Shown one piece after another: positions 1 through 14,400 of a stretch of 64,000 nt of DNA (its first letter is position 1; each line of letters starts with the position of its first letter). Location of the stretch: contig CM059586.1 of NCBI GenBank assembly GCA_030407085.1, forward strand, positions 105,909,501 through 105,973,500. The letters are read 5' to 3'. The notes below the pieces were generated by a model. That model saw only the letters and a list, made by a program, of their open reading frames with translations. It did not search any database and had not been told where the DNA came from. The translations under genes were made by a program, and so were the position numbers. This DNA comes from Trichopria drosophilae (Eukaryota > Arthropoda > Insecta > Hymenoptera > Diapriidae).

Positions 1-3000
1 AATTTGAAAGTACCGTAAGGTAAAGTTGTACAGAAACTTTTTATCAAAAAATTAGGCCATCATTAGTTAAAATCCGTTCATTTTTTTTCAAATTTTTAAC
101 AGCGAAAAAGAAAGAATTTGAATTAATAACAAAAATAGTTTAACAAATTACTCTTGCACACTCCAATTTTTTTTAAGAAGAATAATGCTTTCGCTTTTCA
201 ACTATATTATTGATAATGACATTTAATTTCTTGGAAACGTAATTGAATATTTTTCGTCAACATACATTATCCCGAGGTCTAAATACCTTACATTAACTGA
301 AAGATTTGCTAAACAGAAGCAAAAAAATTTTACTCCAATCAAATAAAATTGTTATTGACGACTATTTAAATAAATATTATCCTGCACATAGAAATTATTT
401 TCAAGAACAACACGAGTATCTGAACGAAGCAAAAATCTATGTAAATTCTAGACTTTGAAACAAAGTGAAAATTAATTACTTAAAGTCTAAAATTACAAAT
501 GGGACGATCGTGTTAAACAATTGAAAAAAAAACTAAACTACAAATCGATCGAGAAGAACAGAGGCACTGGACAATCTCCAGCGGTAATTTAATCGAAATC
601 TAATCCAATCAACTCGAGAGCGAAACAATGAAGCGAAGACTCGAAATTTAATTGAAGCTAAAAAGCCAGAAACAGTTTGATTCCATTTCGGAAATAATCG
701 TTTCAATTGCATGTGATATTTAATGAATTAACGCGGTAGCAAACATTTCGCTGCTTTGATGAAAATGCGTTTCATTTTCAGAGTATTGTCTTCTGCACAG
801 TTGAATTCATGTGCAATGATTGTTATATTATAATGGGTATTATAACATTAATGCGTAAAATAATGATGAGGTTGTTCATCCAATTTTCGCGGTAATTTGA
901 AGCCCATACTAATATATATTGTGTGTTGCATCACAATTATAAATAATTATGTACAAATACATCTAATATTAATAATAAATTAGCTTGATTTCTGATTGAA
1001 TAATGATGGGTTAGTTTAAACATCCAAAATTAAGAATTTCCGAAAATAACCACCTCGGAACCAAAATAGTAAAGTATAATCAAGGTCAAGTTTTTGATAA
1101 ATGTGTCTGCGATATGTGACTAATAGTTCAGATATACAATAGTTTCTTTGTAACTGTTAAAACTGTAACATAATGTAAATTAAGTATAATACTTAATAAA
1201 TCTATAATATATTTTATAAGATTAATAAATTTTAAAAAATACAATAAATTAAAGAACTGATGAAAACTAAAAAAAGAACTGAATATCCGTGCATAAAAAT
1301 AACAGTTAAGACAAGATCCAATAGTTTTTTAATGTTCCTTAGTTCTACATCAAAGTAGGGTGCGGGGGTGGTTTAAAAAAAAGAGCAGACGATGTACTTT
1401 ATAAAAACGATAAATAAATTTCTTCCACTCTACATCCGGATATTTCTTAAAAAACTCGACTTACCTGCTATTTTTGTGTTTTATGTGAAAAAATGCCTTT
1501 TCTTGTAATTAAATATTTTCATTTTAAAATACCTTAACGATTCATCTAAAACCTCCTTAGATCGTGCATTTAATATCTGAAATTCAAAATCATACTCTTA
1601 GAAAAATTTATATTCAACGAGGTAACTTAAAAAAGGGGAACGTTCAATAGTTAGCATTTCATGTTGAATTCAGTACTAATTAAAAAAATCATTAAAAATA
1701 ACTCCAAAAAAGAAGATTCTCGATAAACATTAATCTCTACATGGTGAGAATTGGATACGTTGATTCCTTACAAATGATCAATAGCAGATAGTAGGTATTG
1801 TTGACATTGAATTCTGTTGACAAAATGAAAAATTTAATATTCTAACTATGATTTAGTGTATTCTGCCACAATTTTAAAACAGAATATATTTTGTTTCACT
1901 AATACTACCAATCTCCGATTTCTGTATACTTCCTGACAAAAAATATGAAACAACTACAAAAAATCTTGTATTTTAACTGTATTTTCGAATTTTTAGTCGC
2001 CATTTTGAACTCCATAATTTTGTTTTATTATTATTGTCTATTTTCGATCAGAATACATCGATGTGCAATGTTCAGAAAGCAATTGTGGTCTATTGAAAAA
2101 AAATATAAAAAAATAGACATCGACACAACCAAAAAGTAACCGGAAACTCCATTTTTTGTTAATTTTAAATTTCACCAATCAAAAGAGCATCCTCAAAAAT
2201 ATCTGGTTATAAAGTATTCGAAATTTAATTATCGTTTTCATCAAGTAGGGCGCACTAAATCGTCATACATTTCAACCATTTCAGTAAGTAATTTATTAAT
2301 GTTTTAATACTATGACTATAACGCGTTTTATTATAGAATATATTATTAATACTGCGTTTTGTATTGATGCTAATAGTTTGTATTAGTCCCTAAATTTACT
2401 GGATAAAATAATTAATAATTCTAATAATTCTCCATAATTCTTAATTTAAAATGTTTCGAAAAAGCGAATCAAATTTACTTCTTCCAATAAAGAGTTGTGT
2501 AAGTTGTGACTAATTAAAAGATCTAGTCTACTTAGGAGCGACGACTTAATCGCTTAAATGTTACTGACTTAAGAGGACCATAGAGACTTATAAGTTTATT
2601 GGATATTTTAGAGTATATTTGGCCATTTTAACCTTATACTTAGTTATTCAAGACTTTATTCTAAAATCTATTTGACTTATGGAACCATTTTTGTCGACAA
2701 GTAGGAAATTTTATTTAATTAGGAGTTAATTACATTCTGTCTTCGGATTGTTCGAAACGACTCTTCTTGCTCCTTAGGATAAGATCTTGAGAAGTTTCTA
2801 TAATCAATCGTTCTTAATGATTCGTGTCAGATACTTTCTTCCTGTATGATGGTCTAAAAGCAATTAGTTACGATTGATGTGAGTCGCTTGTAGATATTAC
2901 TGCGGATAGTTGCTACTGAGAATTATTAAATGTTATTTGTCCATCAAATTACTATTCAATACTAAACCATATTGTAAATATACTAGAAATTTATCTCAAC

Positions 3001-6000
3001 CTCAGCATTTATTTCTAACATGAAACAAATACGTAAAAATCTGTATATTATAATACAAAAAAATCAGTGCAAGAATTTTATTGGTACAAGATCGCTCTTT
3101 GTGAAAATTTTGTGAAAATTGCAATTTTTAATATTATTTTGCAACTTTCATTGACATGTGGGATTTGTTTTGTAAATAAAATAACTTTCTTCCAATTCGA
3201 TTTTCTGCGATTTTGGATACATTTTTAAAGTTATTATCACGTAAAAATCGGTCGTGTTGCCTTGTTTTGACTCCATTTTTTTCTTTTGTTTCCTGGACTA
3301 AAAACCTCCAAGTAATGAGTTTTACTCAAAGAGAATTACTTTTATGTCTGATTTAGTGGAATTTTTAAAAACCTTATAAATATTTCGTATCAACAGCTGT
3401 TTTGTTAATAAGCCAAAAAAACTCTAGTATTCTCGATATCATTATCGGACACATCCAGTACACGTTCATAATTTAGAAACGAGAGACACAATGATTTATG
3501 AGAAATAAGAAAAGATGTCAAATGCCACGTTTTTTACAAATTTGCAAAAGAAATTGTTCAAACTTTTCTTGGCGCCTTTAGAAAGAGCGACCTTGAGAAA
3601 ATAAAAGACATGTACTCAGGATTTTTGTTGTTTCATATGAGAAATCGAGGTAAAATTAGTTAATTGATTTATCTCTCATTATGAATAACACCAATTATAA
3701 TTACATTGTGCAAAATAATAATTACATGAACACCGAATTTGGATAATGAATAGTTAATAATAATTGCAAATCATGCTTTGCAGATTTCTTTAAAACGAAA
3801 CTAATCGTGCCTGTCTGGGGGAATAGATTACATTTTAGATGACATTGTTTTTTTATTCTTAAATTAGAACTAAAACGTTTTATTTTACGGACGTTAATAC
3901 TTATCATATTAAAAAGTTCTTATGTAACCAGCATTCGATAAATCGGGATTTACGCAATCCAGTATATTAAGCTTGAATAAAACGAGAAAAACTGGAATAG
4001 AGTTTTTCATCTATCGAATATATTGCTGATAATTGCTCAAAATTGTGTATATTATAAAACAAGTTAACTGATTTTCTACTTAAGTAAATTTTCTTAGAAT
4101 TTGATACATAAGTCAAAAATAACAAGTTGTTTTAAAACGAATGTGTAATTTTAATTATTTAATATTCAATATTAAATGTTGTTATTAAATTAAATTAATC
4201 CCTCATATTTACTACTGTACTGAAGAAATAAGTCTTGAATACGATCAATAGTTCGCTGATTTTAAGATGTAACAGGAACGGCCTAGTTCAACTGAAAAGT
4301 AGACTTCAAACGTCTTAAAACTAACTTATCATGTGACTAAAATGTACTACCAAAAATTATATATTGTTCAGAATTGTGACAAAGTTTTAAGACCATATTA
4401 TGATTTAATGCCAATTTTTAAAAGAAGTCGGTCGTGGTTATAAGACTTTTTTTTTGTATGAGATTGAGCATTCATTATATTAAGACTTATTATATATTAA
4501 ATACAAAATTATATTTGTAAATAATTGCCAGACAATTTGGAAATACTGATTTGAAAAATCATAAAACATCAATGATAATTAGAACGAAAATGAACTGGTA
4601 TTTCAAGTTGTTCGATATTACGCAAATAAGTTACGTTTGATAAAAGCGAAACCTCGACTGGTTTGTCCTACGATACAGGATTATCAAATATCAAAAGTTT
4701 TATTACAGGCAAGTTTCAGATTTTATTCTCTTCGTAGAAAACAGGTTTGTTCGATGAGAACCAGAAATTTATCCGGTCTATAAATTTACGATTGAGTTGA
4801 TCCAGGAAATTGACACAATTGCTTCAATATGACAATGTAATTAACCAGCTCTAATTGATTAGTCACCTAGTTTACTTTCGTAAATGAAAGATTTATTTCA
4901 TTATTTCTGTACAATGCCATTGTCCTTCAACGTAAATTTCGCATGATATACCAATTACGCTCAATGCGAATTCGCGACACGTCGGACGTTGGATTCTTAA
5001 TTGACAAAAAGTTAATTTTCAGTTCGTGAAAAAGTTGGTGGAATATTAAACAATTTTGCTTTTTCGAAATTTTACAAATGGTTGTATTTTCTACCATTTT
5101 GACGAAATTGGGTAATTATTAATAATGTGTTGTTGATTTACATATTTTTCTATATGTATGACATTTTTATATATGTGACCATTTCAAAGCAATACAGTGG
5201 TAAGATGATAGTATCGCAAATAATTATATGTTTCCCGTTGAGACAGGGATCACGCAATTTTTTGACATATTTTTAATTTTTTGCAATATACAATTTAACA
5301 GAAAAAACAATTTAATTTCTTCATTTCAAATTTTTAGAGAATTTTTTCATTTATGTGAATTTTCTCATATAAATACAGGTAACAACAAAAAATTTGTTAA
5401 ATATACAGTTTTTAAATCTTTTTACGGGTTTTTTCATGACAGTTTTTATTCTTAGTTGTACGGTGCCTATCTTCGTCTAAAATCGAAAGGAGGCTAAAAA
5501 ATCGCAAAAAAGTCATCTTTTATGAAGAATATGATGATATTGCAATAATTATGGAATGAAAAGGTTTAATGTATTAAAAATTGATTTAAATAAAGCTTAC
5601 TAAATAAAAAGCCATTGAATAAGACGGAGATACACGTGCTTCAGGGACCTTCTACTTTCAAAGTTTAACAGTCCATAACTTCATGAATATTTATCGTACA
5701 AAAAAGATTTTTAGAAGAAATGGTTGAACCTCAGAAGTTATTTTAGTTCTTGCAAGTATTTCAATTCCTTAAATCTACTAATTCAATTATTGAAATAATA
5801 ACAGCTTTGCCCCGTTATAACCAATTAATATAGTAATCACAACTACTTCAAATAACTGAAACATCTATAATAATAGTCAACGCAACTATTTTTTTTGTCA
5901 ATATATTACTCACTTCAGAACACTGAAAAAAGAAAAAAAAAGAATTGTGGGATAACGTGTCGGTTTTTTTACTTGATGAACTAAAATTTAATTCTATGGA

Positions 6001-9000
6001 TACTACGGATTATTTTGCAATATCAATTTCTTCATCCCAAACATTGAATGATTAGCCTACCTCTAATTTTCTACTTTTTAGGTATAATTAATAAATTTAT
6101 AGCTCCCTTCAAATTTTTGTACATGTTCTGTCAGTTCCCAGATTTCTAAAACGTCTTTAACACTTCCGTGTTAACTTTTCTGCTCGACAAATTTGTCAAA
6201 TCGACAAAAACATTCGATTATTGATTCCCCGACGACGGTTGTGTGGGCGTGCGTATTTTCGTATTAATTGTACAATGCAGTTATTCAATCTACTAAAAAA
6301 AAATAGTTCATATTTATGAAAATAGTTCGTTGAACAACGGAAATAACTGAACTTACTATATTTTAGCTGGATTGTGTAAACGCATAAAAATAGTTGTACG
6401 GACCACGTAATAATACTAAGATAGCAAAAAAGATTTTTCAATTTTTTATAGTTAAAAATTTAACAAAATTAAAATAGTTCGTTCAACTATGGTTTGTTTG
6501 TCATCTTTACAAATTAATACGCTGCGTTAGCTATTTTTCAAACAGCTATTTTTTCAGACACTTAAATCAATTATTCTCTTTTTTTCACCGCATGACACGA
6601 TATGCTCGTCTTGATTATTGAATTTTAATTTTAGGTTAGTGGCCTTCTACAGTTCTAAACAACAATCTTTTTTAACTCAGATTACTAGAAATCAGGATAT
6701 AAGAGAATAAAATTATACAATTATTAGTATCGTATAAGAAATAATAATTCAATTTTGTATATTACGTTTGAACATAATTTCACTAGGGTTAGAACAATAT
6801 AGTACACATTCCTATGAGTAGATATATACCGAAATGTCGATATGATCGGATTCCGGAATCGAATGGGAAATTCCGTCTGGAATACATGCAGAGACGATCT
6901 GAAACGGAAAACAGCAGGAAAAGTGTCATGAAACTATACTATATGTTTATAAGTAGGAGAAAATGCGGAGTTGAGCGACTTGTTTTCTGAAATTTGAACT
7001 ACTCCAAAATCACAACAGTCGGCATTTGCGAATATTTTAAACTCTATTTCGATACAAATGGAAGATGTTAATACATCCTCTTGATCGAAAATAATCATTT
7101 TTTTTAACATTTTAATTTCACGAAAAAAACACTCATATTTCGAATTTTCTAACAATGAGAACTTTTATAAAAATATAATATATTAACCTGATTCGCAGTG
7201 AACTAGCATGTATAATTATTATTATTATTATAACCAAGATTGTAAATTAGGACTATGTAAGTCCAAGCACATCTCTATCGCAATGAACACGCCAAAAACA
7301 TTGCAGTGAAAACTCCGAACTCTAACTGTATAAAAGTGAAATGTTTCTGTGGAAAAGTGCCAATTTGATCACTTTATCGAGCTGTAGACAAATTTTTATA
7401 GAGCGAAATTTCGGAGATTTTAGCTTAAGAGACTTTGAGAGAATGGAGATGTTTTCGTATCTCGGAAATGCGCAGAAGATAAAATAGTATCTGACTACTC
7501 TCCAGATCGTATATATTCAAAATAGCCACATTATTATTAGACCCTTGATTAATTTCTATATATATATATTTGTAATTCGCTTGTAAACTGATTGAGTTGT
7601 ACCACAAACTAACGTAGTTGAGAAACTACGATCAAATTCTATGATTGTAGCTAAAACGTGAATTTACATTGATAAACAACATTGCCATGCACACTGAAAA
7701 ATGTCTGAATTTGTTTTTCATTTTATTAACAAGTTAACCTAACTCAAATTTAAAATTAACCTTTCAAATTGACATAACTTTCATTGTTATTTTGTATACA
7801 TAGATCTATATTCTATATGTACAGCTGTCAAATTAAATATAGAATAAAATAATGTATATCATACAATGAAATAATAAGCACTGACAGTTTTTATGTGCCC
7901 AGAATATACTGTTCAACTTACAAATATAACATTTGTAAATGATCGAATTCATCTCAAATTTTTTTAAATTTGCAAGTGGGATTTCCGGTTTTTCTGTAAA
8001 TTTGAGAAGTTGAATAATGCTTTGTATAAAAACGTTTTTCTAGTAGATGTGAGAAAAAATTTGTTTGGTAAACTTATGAACATGTACATCCAGGAGTCAA
8101 AATAACGTTGTCAAAAAAAAGAGTAAAAAATTGTTTTCAATGTCTGCCATTTTATAAAAAATAAATGTTTTATTTATTTGTTTTTCTTGTCTTGTATAGC
8201 ATTCTTAACATCCTTTCAAATCTCGTTTAAAATTTTGAAAAGTGTTGAAAATTTACAAACTGACAAACATTTTTTAATAATGAAAAAAACTTAATTTTAA
8301 TGAAAAGTTAAATGAATTAATAACAAATCGTTTCCAATACGTTTGGTTGGCTCTAAAAGCCTGTAGAAGTGCCAAGATTTTCTAAAATTAAAACTTCAAT
8401 AAAATTGTTAAATTCTACTTACTTTCATTTACCTTCCATGCTTGTAGATGTTATGGATGGTATGCAAAGGGTGTGTAGGCGTGAGCACTCGAATAATCAC
8501 AATTTGGTGGGCTTCCTTTTAAGATTACAATAAAACAGTAGGCAGACTTTTCTTTAGAGAGTTCCACGCTCTACATTTTTTATTTGACAAGTTTTTTCGC
8601 CGGATGCACAATTTTCAAAATCAATTAAAAAGGCTAACAAAAAAAAACAAGTTTTTACGAGTTTCTCAAGATAACAGTCAAGATCCATCCCAGCGATAAT
8701 TTCTATGGTCATATCCGTTTCCGGTGTCAAAAATATATTGAATTTACCCTGATATTTGTTCGAATTTGTCCATTTTTCTACAAAAAAAAATAAAACGCTG
8801 GCTATGCATCGAATTTCCAAACCAAAAGAGTTTGGATCTGGTTAAACCAGCGTGGCCGACATTACCGGCCGTTTACACATATGTCGAATACCCGGACAAC
8901 TAAAAATATTTTTATATAAAATTACTATAGAGTAACCTTTCAAAGCAGCTTGCATTGCAGACATCAGCTGATATTTTGTGAAAACGTGCGATTTCCATTC

Positions 9001-9693
9001 GTTGAATATTTAAAAAATTTCGAAAGATTTGTAAGTAAGTTGCGTATCGAAAATCATAACCTAAATTTCGGAAGTTTGTACACCATGTTTGTATAAATTC
9101 TACAGACATGGTCTGTAATATCTGCTACGACTGCTTATTAAAGCAAAGTCGAGACAAACATAATTGCTTCCAAGCCAAAACTGCGTTGGCTCCGAAAGCT
9201 GATATGACTCAATATGTCTACTTTGAAGGTAAAAGCTGCAACAGCCTTTTTTTCTTGGCCATTACAACTGGGGGCTTTAACTGCAAGAGAAGTAATTGTT
9301 ATCCAATACTAAAACATATTAAATCATAAATCACATTAAATCACACGTTCCTTTTCGTTGATACCCTCATTCTGCACAAAATATCTTTATCGCTGTATAC
9401 CGATCATAGAGAATGAACTGTATATTATACAGACATAATAGTTGTACATTAATTATTTCTTCTAGTATATCTTTAAAAATACAAGATTAGATTTTTATCG
9501 CAATAAAATATTAGGTAACCAAAAACTAGTGAACTAGATGAGACAACTTTTTTTATATATTCTGAATAACTAAGCAAACGTGACTACTCAAAATTGACCC
9601 AAAATATATCCATGAAACTGTTACATTTACATTGATTGTCCATAAATTATTATATTCATAAAAAAATAATCAAAATTGCAAATAAAAATTACA
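1..9693. other. AT-rich upstream region, no gene recognised
   Basis: I find no open frame with convincing protein character, no RNA gene and no paired splice signals here. The longest frames are under 90 codons and read as AT-rich translation of noncoding DNA. A possible degenerate inverted-repeat element lies at about 5922-6562, starting with ACACTGAAAAAA and ending with the complementary TTTTTTCAGACACT. Its interior is full of AACTATTT and AAATAGTT motifs. Short AT microsatellites occur, for example near 7558. The rest looks like plain intergenic DNA. Confidence 0.6.
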
Positions 9694-10571
9694 CAGGCCA
9701 ACAAAATTTATACCCAGAAATCGTACTAAATGTTTCCGAAGGTTTTTGTCGTGCTCAATCCAAATGTGGCCTCAGAATTGCTCTATCACGTCAAGATTTT
9801 GCGATAGCCTAACCTAAAAGTGCAAAAAACGCTGTTTTTATGGTAGAATCAAATTATTATTTACAATTTGACACGAACAGTATTAAGGTGCTATTTGTCG
9901 GCTTTAAAATGCTATTTTAGTAATTCCGATAGGATTTTTTTAAATCTAGTTATCGGCGTTTTTGTCAGGGGATAATTATGATTTTCATACATTAAATAAA
10001 TGTGTAATTACAAGAAAATCTTAACAAACTGAGACCGACTTTCTTGCTAAAAATTGTTCTATTGTGTGAAGATGTTCAAATATCCTAACCTAACAGTCCA
10101 AAAAACACAGTTTTTGTTCATTTTTAGTAAGTTTTTGTGGTTGAATAAATTTTATCTCGAAATTTTACAAACTATTTCAATGTACTGAACCAAAATCTGG
10201 TCATATAATTGCTCTATGACCTAAAAATCTTGAGAATCCTAATCTAAATATGCAAAAACGAAAATCATAATGGTGTCTTGACAAAAACTTGCATAACTCA
10301 TTGAAAAAAAATCGTACGAAATGACTAAAAAAGCATTTTAAAGTTGATGAATATGGTTCTTCTCAAAGTGTTAACGAGTATTTTGTTCCCCATAAAAACT
10401 TATTGAATATGAGCGAAAACAGTGTTTTTTGCACTTTTAGGTTAGAATATCTAAAAATGCAGATGTGATGGAACAATTCTGCGGCCAGATTTTGATTCAG
10501 CTCATTGACAACCTTCGGGAAAGTATAGTCCGATTTCTGGGTATGGAGATTGGTTTCATTTTGTTGGCCTG
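9694..10571. repeat. Foldback/MITE-like element, about 0.88 kb
   Basis: The left end reads CAGGCCAACAAAAT and the right end is its exact complement, ATTTTGTTGGCCTG. Beyond the ends the arms stay complementary, with gaps, for about 150 bp: both contain ACCCAGAAATCG and CCGAAGGTT. The interior repeats a unit built around CCTAACCTAAAAGTGCAAAA (near 9810, 10080, 10235 and 10435, the last inverted), so it is itself tandemly and inversely duplicated. No coding capacity. I could not identify a clean target-site duplication, so the superfamily is unknown. Confidence 0.7.
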
Positions 10572-11277
10572 CGTTATTATTAGGATATAGAAACCTAATT
10601 CTAAATAACAGGCGTGGTAAATAATCGATTTAAAAAACGTTGGAAACTACAAGGATATATATTCAATCATATCATTTATTTCTATAATTCTAACTGCTAT
10701 TATGACAAATGATTTATTCATAGTTTTATTAATTCATTATTAAACACATAACAACATACTCGAACAAAGTAATTTGATAATAGGACTGAGTATTAATATA
10801 TCCCCAGATATTAAAATGTCACAATATCCTTTCTCAGTATAATTCCAAATCCTCGACAGCTTAAAAAAGCCGCACACAGGCATTTCGCGAAACCCGATAC
10901 ATCAGTATTCCTGGTTGGTGCGCGTTCTCTTATCTATGATTTATGATTTAACAGAGCTGACTGATGGGTGGAGGATTTCGCTTTGGCCAGAGTTGTATTC
11001 GATTCATGCAAATCGACTCGGTAATTCCCGCGGGAGAGGAGGATCCCGCTTTCCGTACCGGAGAGTTAGGAAGAGTTTCGACATTTGGTTTCTGGATAAC
11101 CCGCGAATGGTGTGCACCGACTGATAAGGTGTACCATTAAAAAAAAAGCGGGGGATAAAAAAAAATCAACACACGTGATCAGTAGATCGAGCGTGACGCA
11201 GGAAGTAGGCCAATCATCCGTTGCACCCAGGAGGAAAAAGTGTCGAGAAACTCACCGAAGGAAAGGGATTAAAAAAA
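10572..11277 (+). promoter_or_regulatory. Candidate promoter and 5' UTR of the MIEAP-like gene
   Basis: GC content rises clearly from about 10860 up to exon 1, which sets this stretch apart from its flanks. An arthropod Initiator-like TCAGTA lies at 10902-10907 (inside ATACATCAGTATTCC); I see no good TATA box 25-35 bases upstream. If transcription starts there, the leader contains an upstream reading frame from ATG 10936 to a stop at 11122-11124, before the main ATG at 11278. The assignment rests on position and composition only. A further 5' noncoding exon is possible. Confidence 0.35.
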
Positions 11278-11450
11278 ATGAGCAGAAGAACGTCGCCGCT
11301 TGCCAGTCTTAATTCGTGTGAGAGAATAAGGCCCGAAAGGTCCAGAAATGCCATTCAGAGACTTGTTTGGGGCCCTGGTTCGCAATTTCAAGTCGGTCAC
11401 GTCGGAACGCCGGACGATGAAGGAACCAACCCACGCATGGCGTTGCGCAG
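11278..11450 (+). CDS. SPATA18: Exon 1 of MIEAP-like gene (start codon exon)
   Basis: ATG 11278 follows a run of A (AAAAAAAATG), a good arthropod start context. The exon encodes 57 codons plus two bases (AG) and ends CGCAG before the donor GTACTC at 11451. The two leftover bases join the single A that starts exon 2 to make an Arg codon, so the phase fits. The peptide begins MSRRTSPLASLNS and is basic with no acidic residue in its first 14, which could suit mitochondrial targeting (inference). The frame is open upstream of the ATG, and the first 57 residues match no motif I know, so the exact start is less certain than the later exons. Confidence 0.6.
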
Positions 11451-14400
11451 GTACTCTTTTTTACCATCAATATTACATTTCAAAATATTTTATATTTTCT
11501 GAAGATGCGCTCTTAACCCTTTTCGTCTCAAAAGTCCGTACTTTGGACGCAACTTTCAACGATGTAACTTTTGTTCCAAACAACGTTAAAAAAAATTGAA
11601 ATAAGTCAAAATCGATAGATTTGGACCTCCTCTGTCAAATGCCCTGATCAAAATCAGCTGGAAATTACAGAGACACAAGTTATAATCATTTTTTCGAAAA
11701 AAATACTGATTTTTTCGACGTTTTTTCCCAATAATTGCGTTTTTTTTGCTCAGACCATTCTTCTTCCGTCAGATTATTTTCAAAAAACAAAATGGCGACT
11801 GCAAGATGGCGTCTGGAAGTTGTAAGTTTGAATTTTCTCGAACAAATATCGATTATTTGACCTGTAACATGACCTCGAATCATGGAGAATTGCAATGAAA
11901 AAGTAATTATTATCATTTGTGAATACCCAGTCTCATCATGATTTATTCATAAACTCATAACCTCAAATTAATTAGACACAATGGGTTTATACAGATTATT
12001 TGTCTAATTTTACCATATACCCTTATGACCTATTAATTGTAGGTTTATAATCAAAAAATTTAGTACAGTTCGACTTTTTACTTCGACCCAGACTAACTCT
12101 GGACGAAGTATTGAATTTGGTGACTTCGGGCATAAAAATTACCCTATAGTTTTTCATAAAATTTCGACGTTTCGACCCCCTACCCCCCAGCGGTAGTCTT
12201 CGCCAGCCCCTCGGGCGCGGTGATCACCTACGGGTTCATAAGTTCTTTTACGCCCTTGATACGAAAATGACTATTTCGATATATCTAAAACATGTCTTGT
12301 AGTATCTAAATGATGTCCGTCAGAGATATTTTCGACACTTTCAAGATATCTTTGACGAATGATATGTATATATATTGTATATATAAGATCACAATGATAC
12401 AGACAGTAATTAATAAAACACTGTAAACGTGTAATATGCATCGAATATTCTATTACAATACAAGTGCTTGAAGTAAGGGTTTTGCAACTTTTATTTATTA
12501 ATATTTCGGCTGGCCTGTTGTCGGGGTCGAAGTTTTGAAAATGCTCATTTTCAATTTTCATACATATAAGAGACACTATATTGTTGTAACATATCTATCG
12601 ACCTAAATATGATTGGACCCCCAAATAGCAATATAATTTTATAATATAATTGAAAGCTGTTAGTAAACAAACGAGTATAAAGGAATAGCCGACTCTCTAC
12701 TGGGTCGAAGTTTCTGAGCGAGCGAATCGAGCGACGCACCACGCCAACACTAGTTTATTTTTAAAATATTTTTCTTCATTTTTTTCTTATTTTAATTTTA
12801 TTACTTTCGTTTTCTTGTATTCAAAACACACGTGGAGGCAATGAGGAAATATTTGTTTTTTACTTTTGTGTTTTGTTTTGTATTTTGTAAATCAATATTG
12901 CAGATATTGAAAGTTATGTCACACTGTAAGATGTGAGTTGACCTGTACTCAATTTGTAGGTTATAAACAAATTCTTCATAGGTCACAATCATATATGGTC
13001 ATTTTCAATTTCATACGTACGTAGTGATACGGAAACGTCAGAAATTGAGTGAAAATCAGATAAAATATCGGTAAAAACCCATTGTACATGACTAATTTGA
13101 GGTTATGAATGAATCTTGATAGGAGTAAGTATATTCACAAATGATAATAATTGAACCCCTGGCAATCAAAAGGAGATACGCGCGAAACGCAGGAGAATTT
13201 GTTGGCCCCTCGGCTCGTAATTTGTTGACTTTCGAATTTTACAGTTTTCATTAGATGTCTTAATAAGAAAATTAATTACGCGAATTTTTTTTGAAAATAA
13301 AAAATTTCTATCCCTCTTTGTTTTGAATATAATCGCAAAAAACGAAATTATTTGTAATATAAAATAACTTAATTATTTTGTCTTTTACTCGTCATATCTT
13401 TTACAATAATTGGAATTTTTTAATGAAATTTTTAGGGAATATGCACTATTCTATCTACAAACTAACGTATTTTTCCAAATTATGGTTAGTTATTACGGAC
13501 ATTTTTTAAAAATTGGTTTTTGTTTTACTGCACAAAATTGACATTGAAAGCTTCAAACACTTCGGGAGTCGAGGGAATTTCAATAAATCGAAATTTCCTT
13601 CGCACCAAAAATTCGCGTAATTAATTTTCCTATTAAGATATCTAGTGAAAACTTTAAAATTCGAAAGTCAAAAAATTACGAGCCGAGGGGCCAACAAATT
13701 CTCCGGCGTTTCGCGCGTATCTCCTTTTGATCGCCAGGGGTTCAATTATTTTTTCATCCCAGTTTTCTGTGATGTGAACCGTTACGAGGTCAAATAATCA
13801 ATATTTGTGGGAGAAAATGCAAAATTACAACTTGGAGACGCCATCTTGAAGCCGCCATTTAGCTTTTTGAAAAAAATCCGACGGAAGAAGAATGGTCTGA
13901 GCAAAAAGACGAGATTAGTATGTTTTGCAACGATCAGCACTGCACTTTTCAATGTCAAAAAACGCAATTAATGGGAAAAAACGTCGAAAAAATCAGTATT
14001 TTTTTCGAAAAAATGATCATAACTTTTTTCTCATAAAGAGCCACTCTAAAAAGTGGCCAAATTTCGCCTGTTTTTTGGACCTGAAATTTGGGATCAAAAT
14101 GTATGTCAAATGAAAGTTTATGATAATAGCCTACTGGTGTAAAAATTTTAGATTGAGCATATATCTTAATCTTGAGATATGGGGGTTTAAAGGGGGATTT
14201 AACTGCAAAAATTGCATTTTTTTTTAAATCTGACATTTTTTATCTCCGAAAATATACATTTTACGAAAAATTCACAAGAGATATTTTTTATTTAGAATTG
14301 TCGAAAGAATCTAAACAAATTTTTTCCAGATTACGAAAAAATAAAATTTTGATTAAAAATGTTAAATTTAAAAAAATACAATTTTTGTAGTAAAATCCGC

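Noticed and set aside
9108..9329. 73-codon Cys-containing frame (MVCNICYDCLLKQ...)
   Set aside because: CxxC spacing looked like a zinc motif, but the rest lacks any family pattern and it lies in AT-rich DNA without other gene signals.
11348..11450. Alternative start in another frame of exon 1 (MPFRDLFGALVRNF...)
   Set aside because: The donor would leave one base, needing an acceptor in weak context (AAAGAG at 16116) to reach the exon 2 frame. The ATG 11278 frame joins the better acceptor at 16130 in phase.
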